9,524 nt of DNA from Clostridiaceae bacterium (lineage in GTDB: Bacteria; Bacillota_A; Clostridia; Acetivibrionales; Acetivibrionaceae): positions 1-9,524 of the forward strand of contig JAAZCB010001177.1 of NCBI GenBank assembly GCA_012513545.1. Direction: 5' to 3'. The position numbers and the translations under genes were made by a program. Under the pieces are notes generated by a model. The model searched no databases and was not told the DNA's origin. It worked only from the letters and a program-made list of their open reading frames with translations. Of this stretch, positions 5,906 through 9,524 are shown piece by piece; within the stretch, counting starts at the first letter, position 1, and each line of letters starts with the position of its first letter.

Positions 5906-8374
5906 CTATATAAACAAGCTCATGTCAGACTCCTCGGCAGATCCTAAGAATGAAGCCACACCTCCTATTTTTACGCCATCAATGAGTTCTTCCTTTTTAA
6001 TACCCATTATATCCATTGACATGTTACATGCCACAAGTTCTATACCGCTAGACTTGGCCTGTTCTATAAGCTCTTCAAGAGATGCTGCATTTTTCTTTTT
6101 CATAATAAATCTGATAAGCATAGCGCCCATGCCACCCATATTCATTTTGGAAAGTGAAAGCTTCCTAGAACCTCTTGGCATCATTATTCCAAACATTCTG
6201 GAAAGAAAATCTTTTTTTACATTAACTTTGCCATGCTTTCTCAAAATATTCAATCCCCAGAAGGTAAAGAAAAGGGTTACTTTTCTTCCCATGGAAGCCG
6301 CACCGTTTGCAATGATAAATGTCGCAATAGCCTTATCCAGGTCATTGCTGAATACAACCAAAGTCTTGCCGCTGCCTCTTTGTACCTCGGCTGCTACTTC
6401 CGTCAGCTTCTCTTTTTTAATATATGCTGTAAACGCACCATTATCATAATTCATACTGACAAGCCTGTTTCCGGTTCTCTCACACCAGGCTTTTATATCA
6501 GCCTGGAAGCCCGGGTCTGTAGCCCTGACCTGTAAAACCTCTCCGTAATTCATTGATTTAACCGTGTTATATACCTGCATTATCGGCCCCGGGCATTGCA
6601 GTCCACAGGCATCCACCTTTATATCAGCATCAGCCCTGCAGTTTCCTCCACCGCAGTCTGCAGTTTTAAGCTCATCATTCTTCATTATCCTGTCATACTC
6701 ATAAATATCTTCATTGGACTGTCTAGAAACAGCCAGCTGGTATGTCTTGTAACCTCCGCTAAGGTTTTTTACATTCCGGTATCCCTTTTGTTTAAGGATT
6801 CTATAAGCGATATATCCCCTCAAGCCCGCCTGGCAAAAAACATAAATATCCTTATCCGCGGGAATTTCATCGAGTCTGTTTCTCAGTTCATCCACCGGAA
6901 TATTGATTGAGCCTTCAATAGTACCCAGGTCATACTCCATAACATCTCTCACATCCAGAAGTACCGCATTTTGTCTGTCTATTGAAGCCACATCGTTCCA
7001 ATGGAAAATTTCATGGTCACCCTTTAGAATATTCGCTGCCGTATACCCTGCAATGTTAACAGGGTCCTTTGCAGAAGAATATGGAGGAGCATAGGCAAGC
7101 TCCAACTTCTCAAGGTCATACACAGTCATACCCGCTCTAATGGCTGTAGCTATAACATCAATTCTTTTGTCAACACCTTCATAACCAATAATCTGTGCCC
7201 CTAATACCTTACCGGTATCTTTTGCAAAAATAAGCTTTATCGACATAGGTATTGCTCCGGGATAGTAACCGGCATGTGAGGAGGAGTGTGTAAAGGATTT
7301 CTCATACTCAATGCCGTTTCTCCCAAGCACTTTTTCATTATTGCCGGTAATCGCAACAGTGATATCAAAAACTTTAACAATTGATGTCCCCTGTGTTCCC
7401 TCATATTTTTCCTCTATACCACATATATTGTTGGCTGCAATCCTGCCCTGCTTGTTAGCAGGACCTGCCAGGGGTATAAGTGCCGGACTGCCGCTTACAT
7501 AGTCTGTCACCTCAACAGCATCACCTACGGCATATATATCCGGATTGGATGTTTTCATATATTCATCAACAAGTATTCCGCCTGTCTTTCCAATCTTAAG
7601 ACCAGCCTGGGCAGCAAGCCTTGACTCCGGCCTGACTCCTATGCCAAGGATAACCATGTCAGCCTTTAATGACCTTCCGCTTGTGAGTTCTACAACAGTA
7701 CAGGTACTTGTATTGTTTAAGGCCTTAACACCATCTTTAAGGTAAAACTCTACATCTTTTGCTTTCATGTGCTGATGGACTATTGCCGCCATATCAAAGT
7801 CCAATGGTCCGATAACATGCTCCGCCAGTTCAACCACAGTAACCTTTACCCCTCTTGAATGAAGATTCTCGGCAACCTCAAGGCCAATGAACCCGGCACC
7901 TACCACAACAGCCCTCTTCGGTTTCACAGTATCTACATAATCCTTTATCCTGTAAGTATCAGGTATGTTCCTCAACGTAAAAATCCTGTCTGAATCAATG
8001 CCCGGAAGCGGAGGCTTAACAGGCTCAGCCCCTGGTGAAAGTATAATTTTATCGTAAGTTTCCGTGTAGGTTCTGTTCCCCATCCTGTCAAAAACTTCAA
8101 CAGTTTTTGTGTCAGGCATTATTTTAGTAACTTCACTGTTAACCCTTACATCAATATTGAATCTTTCTTTCATTTTTTCAGGAGTCTGTACTACAAGCTT
8201 ATCCTTTTCAGTTATTACCTCACCTATATAATATGGAAGCCCGCAATTGGCAAAAGAAATGTATTCTCCTTTTTCAAACATTATGATTTCAGCATCTTCA
8301 TCAACTCTTCTAAGACGTGCTGCAGCACTGGCTCCTCCAGCAACCCCTCCAATTATTAGAACCTTTTTAGCCAT
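5906..8374 (-). CDS. CoA-disulfide/polysulfide reductase fused to rhodanese, TusA and DsrE-like domains
   Basis: An 822-residue cytoplasmic fusion. Residues 1-445 form an FAD/NAD(P)H disulfide reductase of the CoADR/Npsr type: FAD loop GGVAGG (9-14), active Cys44 in SFANCGLPYYIG, second nucleotide loop VGAGFIGLE (158-166), YAVGDAVEV (281-289), and the dimerisation part ending in YAPPYS (428-433). Residues about 455-550 are a rhodanese with Cys514 in FCQAGLRG. A linker carries CGGGNC (574-579). Residues about 585-655 are a TusA domain with CGLQCPGP, carrier Cys594. Residues about 665-822 are DsrE/F-like, with Cys783 in LVACNMSMDIMG. All carrier cysteines are present, so a relay of persulfide sulfur is plausible: reduction of CoA-persulfide or polysulfide, then transfer to acceptors. 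The start is the ATG at 8372-8374 with AAGGGGG 7 bases upstream; the ATG at 8407 lies about ten bases from the predicted transcript start and lacks a site. Confidence 0.93.
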   Translation of the reverse strand: MAKKVLIIGGVAGGASAAARLRRVDEDAEIIMFEKGEYISFANCGLPYYIGEVITEKDKLVVQTPEKMKERFNIDVRVNSEVTKIMPDTKTVEVFDRMGNRTYTETYDKIILSPGAEPVKPPLPGIDSDRIFTLRNIPDTYRIKDYVDTVKPKRAVVVGAGFIGLEVAENLHSRGVKVTVVELAEHVIGPLDFDMAAIVHQHMKAKDVEFYLKDGVKALNNTSTCTVVELTSGRSLKADMVILGIGVRPESRLAAQAGLKIGKTGGILVDEYMKTSNPDIYAVGDAVEVTDYVSGSPALIPLAGPANKQGRIAANNICGIEEKYEGTQGTSIVKVFDITVAITGNNEKVLGRNGIEYEKSFTHSSSHAGYYPGAIPMSIKLIFAKDTGKVLGAQIIGYEGVDKRIDVIATAIRAGMTVYDLEKLELAYAPPYSSAKDPVNIAGYTAANILKGDHEIFHWNDVASIDRQNAVLLDVRDVMEYDLGTIEGSINIPVDELRNRLDEIPADKDIYVFCQAGLRGYIAYRILKQKGYRNVKNLSGGYKTYQLAVSRQSNEDIYEYDRIMKNDELKTADCGGGNCRADADIKVDACGLQCPGPIMQVYNTVKSMNYGEVLQVRATDPGFQADIKAWCERTGNRLVSMNYDNGAFTAYIKKEKLTEVAAEVQRGSGKTLVVFSNDLDKAIATFIIANGAASMGRKVTLFFTFWGLNILRKHGKVNVKKDFLSRMFGIMMPRGSRKLSLSKMNMGGMGAMLIRFIMKKKNAASLEELIEQAKSSGIELVACNMSMDIMGIKKEELIDGVKIGGVASFLGSAEESDMSLFI

Positions 8375-8381
8375 GCTCGTA

Positions 8382-8388
8382 CCCCCTT
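8382..8388 (-). promoter_or_regulatory. Ribosome binding site fixing the fusion-gene start
   Basis: AAGGGGG on the minus strand, 7 bases before the ATG at 8374. It would lie inside the gene if the ATG at 8407 were used. Confidence 0.65.
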
Positions 8389-8415
8389 CTCTCTTTTCCA
8401 TATTCATATATCACT

Positions 8416-8435
8416 ATATTGTAATATTACGATAT
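8416..8435. promoter_or_regulatory. Palindromic operator candidate over the -10 box
   Basis: The perfect 10-base palindrome GTAATATTAC (8421-8430) is flanked by ATATT and GATAT, giving a 20-base dyad with a single mismatched pair. It covers the whole -10 box of the sulfur-operon promoter. ArsR-family repressors bind AT-rich dyads of about this size over promoters, and an ArsR gene closes this operon, so this is the best operator candidate. AT-rich -10 regions often contain short palindromes by chance. Confidence 0.5.
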
Positions 8436-8452
8436 TATTTGCACATTGTCAA
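8424..8452 (-). promoter_or_regulatory. Strong sigma-A-type promoter of the sulfur operon
   Basis: On the minus strand a consensus -35 box TTGACA (8447-8452) and a -10 box TAATAT (8424-8429) are exactly 17 bases apart. Transcription would start near 8417, giving a leader of about 43 bases. A near-consensus promoter of this kind usually needs a repressor to keep it quiet. Confidence 0.85.
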
Positions 8453-8585
8453 TAGCTTAACAAATATATGTTTACAATTTTTATCATATTGATATTTAGA
8501 ACCTCTGTTAAGATAAAAATAGTCTAATGGCTAATAACCATCCAATGTTTGATTTATTACACGAGGGTATAAGAATATTCTTTAC

Positions 8586-9149
8586 CTATATTACCTTGGT
8601 ATATCTGTCAGCAAAAGAGCTGGCACAATAGCTGTCCGGTTTGATTTTTGGAACAAAGCTAAGGCCTTTGACCATACCAACCATTTCATTTATTAAGACT
8701 TTTGTTTCACCTTTTGTTCCCACATCAATGTGGAACTCAAAAGTCACATCGGAACAGTTGTACCTGCCGGTGCGACCCAAGGCCTTATAAATACTGTTAA
8801 TTTTCCGCTCATCAAAAAGGTATGCAAGCTGCAAGGTTATGCAGGTCTCCATGTAGATCTTTTCACGCAGGTTTCTTAATGGTCTTGACATTTCACTTTT
8901 ATGAAGAAACCCTATTGCTCCTTTTCCAATTCTGTGAACATGGATACAGGTAACAAAAAGAGTTTTGCTCCCCACCTGCGAATCGGTCCCTATAGAAATC
9001 TTGTACGAACTGTTAGTGTCGTCTTTTACGAAATTTACAATTTCCTCAAACGTTTCATTAAATGTAAGCTGTCCTTTCCCAAGGCTGCTGAACATCGAAG
9101 TATCATCAAGAATAACAGTGTTTCCTACCAGCAAGTTATATCCCTCCAT
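8586..9149 (-). CDS. YkuK-like protein (DUF458, RNase H-like fold)
   Basis: A protein of 187 residues from the ATG at 9149. It matches the YkuK/DUF458 family: LTFNETFEEIVNFV (28-41), IGTDSQVG (53-60), RIGKGA (73-78), HIDVG (140-144), and the C-terminal KIKPDSYCASSFADRYTK (168-185). Asp55 and Asp142 could be metal ligands of an RNase H-like fold; the cellular role of the family is not established. The start is uncertain. The ATG at 9149 has only GGAG three bases upstream, which is too close, whereas a TTG at 9134 has GGAGGG seven bases upstream and would give 182 residues. Either way the protein has an N-terminal extension compared with B. subtilis YkuK as I remember it. The gene begins about 25 bases after a terminator with no room for its own promoter, which suggests control by read-through. 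Confidence 0.88.
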   Translation of the reverse strand: MEGYNLLVGNTVILDDTSMFSSLGKGQLTFNETFEEIVNFVKDDTNSSYKISIGTDSQVGSKTLFVTCIHVHRIGKGAIGFLHKSEMSRPLRNLREKIYMETCITLQLAYLFDERKINSIYKALGRTGRYNCSDVTFEFHIDVGTKGETKVLINEMVGMVKGLSFVPKIKPDSYCASSFADRYTKVI

Positions 9150-9174
9150 TCACTCCACAATTAATAGGGCACCT

Positions 9175-9213
9175 AAAAAATAAAACCCGGTGACAGAAAG
9201 TCACAGGGTTTTT
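9175..9213 (-). terminator. Intrinsic terminator or attenuator ahead of the ykuK-like gene
   Basis: On the minus strand AAAACCC and GTGAC (9200-9212) pair with GTCAC and GGGTTTT (9182-9194) around the loop TTTCT, with one mismatch inside a 12-pair stem. The run TTTTATTTTTT (9175-9185) follows. It lies between a promoter about 140 bases upstream and the ykuK-like start about 25 bases downstream. Confidence 0.8.
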
Positions 9214-9302
9214 AGCGCTCTTGAAAAATAAAACTTATGACACTCAAAGACGACATGAGAGTAGCACCGTAAAAAATGCATGAAACTTATATTAACTCTC
9301 AT
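9201..9302 (-). CDS. Possible 33-codon leader ORF ending inside the terminator
   Basis: From an ATG at 9300-9302 the frame runs 33 codons to a TGA at 9201-9203. The predicted peptide starts MRVNISFMHFLRCYSH and contains two Cys and three His; it matches nothing I know. GAGG lies four bases before the ATG, a close spacing. The start codon lies in the stem of a leader hairpin, and the stop codon lies in the 5' arm of the terminator stem, so a ribosome finishing this frame would block terminator formation. This geometry is what a translation-coupled attenuator needs, but a frame of this length can arise by chance in 170 bases. Confidence 0.3.
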   Translation of the reverse strand: MRVNISFMHFLRCYSHVVFECHKFYFSRALKTL

Positions 9303-9350
9303 TTTTCCTCATCGTCCTTTCGTTTTATTTCAGTTTAAATAATTACGTTA

Positions 9351-9379
9351 ATTTTATCACAACCACTAGCTATAATCAA
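9351..9379 (-). promoter_or_regulatory. Sigma-A-type promoter of the leader and ykuK-like gene
   Basis: On the minus strand TTGATT (9374-9379) and TAAAAT (9351-9356) are 17 bases apart, and TGTGA just before the -10 box resembles an extended -10 element. The predicted start is near 9344. It overlaps the stop codon of the open frame at 9366-9524. Confidence 0.65.
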
Positions 9380-9524
9380 GCAGGTAAAATATTGCCGGGG
9401 TGTACATTTTAATCGTGAACCAGATTATTCCAAGAACTAAAGCTCCAAGGCTAAGAGAATGTAAACTCGCTACGGGTCGAATCAAACTCGCTTCGCTCAA
9501 ACAGTGATTCGACTTATCCTTCGC
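9366..9524 (-). CDS. Possible C-terminal end of an unrecognised gene
   Basis: The minus-strand frame is open from the window edge to a TAG at 9366-9368 (52 codons); the other two minus frames close within about 30 bases of the edge. Its last 30 residues include a hydrophobic stretch (LSLGALVLGIIWFTIKMY) that could be a membrane helix. The first 20 codons coincide with a structured, repeated DNA stretch, which weakens the case for a normal protein, since hairpin-bearing repeats often leave one frame open. I do not recognise the product. It may be a gene end, a decayed gene, or non-coding repeat DNA. Confidence 0.25.
   Translation of the reverse strand, partial: AKDKSNHCLSEASLIRPVASLHSLSLGALVLGIIWFTIKMYTPAIFYLLDYS
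9463..9513. repeat. Hairpin with embedded direct repeats
   Basis: GTCGAATCA (9476-9484) and TGATTCGAC (9505-9513) form a perfect 9-base inverted repeat with a 20-base loop. The loop contains, on the minus strand, GCGAAGC, known as an unusually stable mini-hairpin in single-stranded DNA. The word AAACTCGCT occurs twice (9463-9471, 9484-9492), 21 bases apart. This looks like an interspersed repeat unit rather than a terminator, because no T-run follows either arm. Confidence 0.45.

Larger units (their letters stand above)
9175..9345 (-). ncRNA. Structured leader RNA of unknown class upstream of the ykuK-like gene
   Basis: Between the promoter at 9351-9379 and the terminator at 9175-9213 the transcript would be about 170 nt. 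It can fold into a two-part stem: ATGAGAGT (9295-9302) pairs perfectly with ACTCTCAT (9255-9262), and below it AAAGGACG (9313-9320) pairs with CGTCTTT (9246-9252) with one bulged G. The uneven internal loop between them holds GAGG, the possible ribosome binding site of the 33-codon frame. I do not see the conserved core of T-box, SAM, TPP, cobalamin, guanidine, preQ1 or c-di-GMP riboswitches. It may be a cis-acting leader, a free small RNA, or both. Confidence 0.5.

Noticed and set aside
5886..6449. 187-codon plus-strand open frame opposite the end of the fusion gene
   Set aside because: It lies antisense to the well-supported DsrE-like domain, has a biased Ser/Ile/Pro composition and no ribosome binding site.
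8482..8494. Dyad TATCA-TAT-TGATA upstream of the sulfur-operon -35 box
   Set aside because: Only five bases per arm, AT-rich, and unlike the dyad on the -10 box; not enough to call a binding site.
8527..8541. Small hairpin ATGG/CCAT as terminator of the ykuK-like gene
   Set aside because: Only four pairs, and the T-run starts about nine bases after the stem; too weak to call, so this gene has no convincing terminator.
8571..8582. Perfect palindrome AAGAATATTCTT just after the ykuK-like stop codon
   Set aside because: No loop, no T-run and no nearby promoter; a short AT-rich palindrome of this kind is likely by chance.
9292..9312. Alternative six-codon leader frame MRKNES
   Set aside because: Its ATG is only two or three bases from the nearest AGGA, and the frame ends long before the terminator, so it explains less than the 33-codon frame.
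9175..9345. Known riboswitch or T-box in the ykuK leader
   Set aside because: I looked for the T-box TGGNACC core and the cores of common riboswitches and found none; a covariance search is needed before calling a known class.

Overview
The window reads as chromosomal DNA from a low-GC, Gram-positive anaerobe of the Clostridia. Reasons: AT-rich intergenic DNA, strong AGGAGG-type ribosome binding sites, a GerMN lipoprotein, a YkuK-family protein, and a CoA-disulfide-reductase/rhodanese/TusA/DsrE fusion of the kind found in anaerobic Firmicutes. A mesophilic cellulolytic clostridium (Ruminiclostridium-like) is a guess I cannot prove. Every convincing gene is on the minus strand, so transcription runs from high to low coordinates. 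I found no IS element, CRISPR array, tRNA or rRNA.

Layout in transcription order. (1) 9366-9524: possible C-terminal end of an unrecognised gene, or structured repeat DNA with a 9-bp inverted repeat. (2) 9134-9380: a good sigma-A-type promoter, a folded leader of about 170 nt with a 33-codon open frame, an intrinsic terminator, then a ykuK-like gene (8586-9149) only about 25 nt after the terminator; this looks like an attenuator. (3) 5487-8452: a sulfane-sulfur unit made of promoter, palindrome, a four-domain fusion enzyme (5906-8374), an ArsR-type repressor (5566-5835, GTG start) and a terminator. (4) 4702-5442: deoC with a likely promoter, then a GerMN lipoprotein gene (3749-4555) closed by a strong terminator. 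(5) 382-3654: an ECF sigma factor / zinc-finger anti-sigma / duplicated TM2-like membrane protein / DUF4097 repeat protein operon with overlapping ends and a possible self-recognised ECF promoter inside the preceding terminator. (6) 1-209: promoter and first 38 codons of an ABC transporter ATPase.

How the genes fit together. The sigma operon looks like a membrane-linked envelope-response module: cytoplasmic sigma factor, membrane anti-sigma factor, then two membrane proteins, the last with a large extracytoplasmic beta-rich domain built on a strict 18-residue repeat. The sulfur unit puts a CoA-disulfide/polysulfide reductase and three persulfide carriers on one chain and ends in a regulator that probably represses it. 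deoC, gerMN and ykuK look like independent housekeeping genes. In several genes the most upstream ATG reads through the ribosome binding site of a better start a few codons later; these starts were corrected where the evidence was clear.
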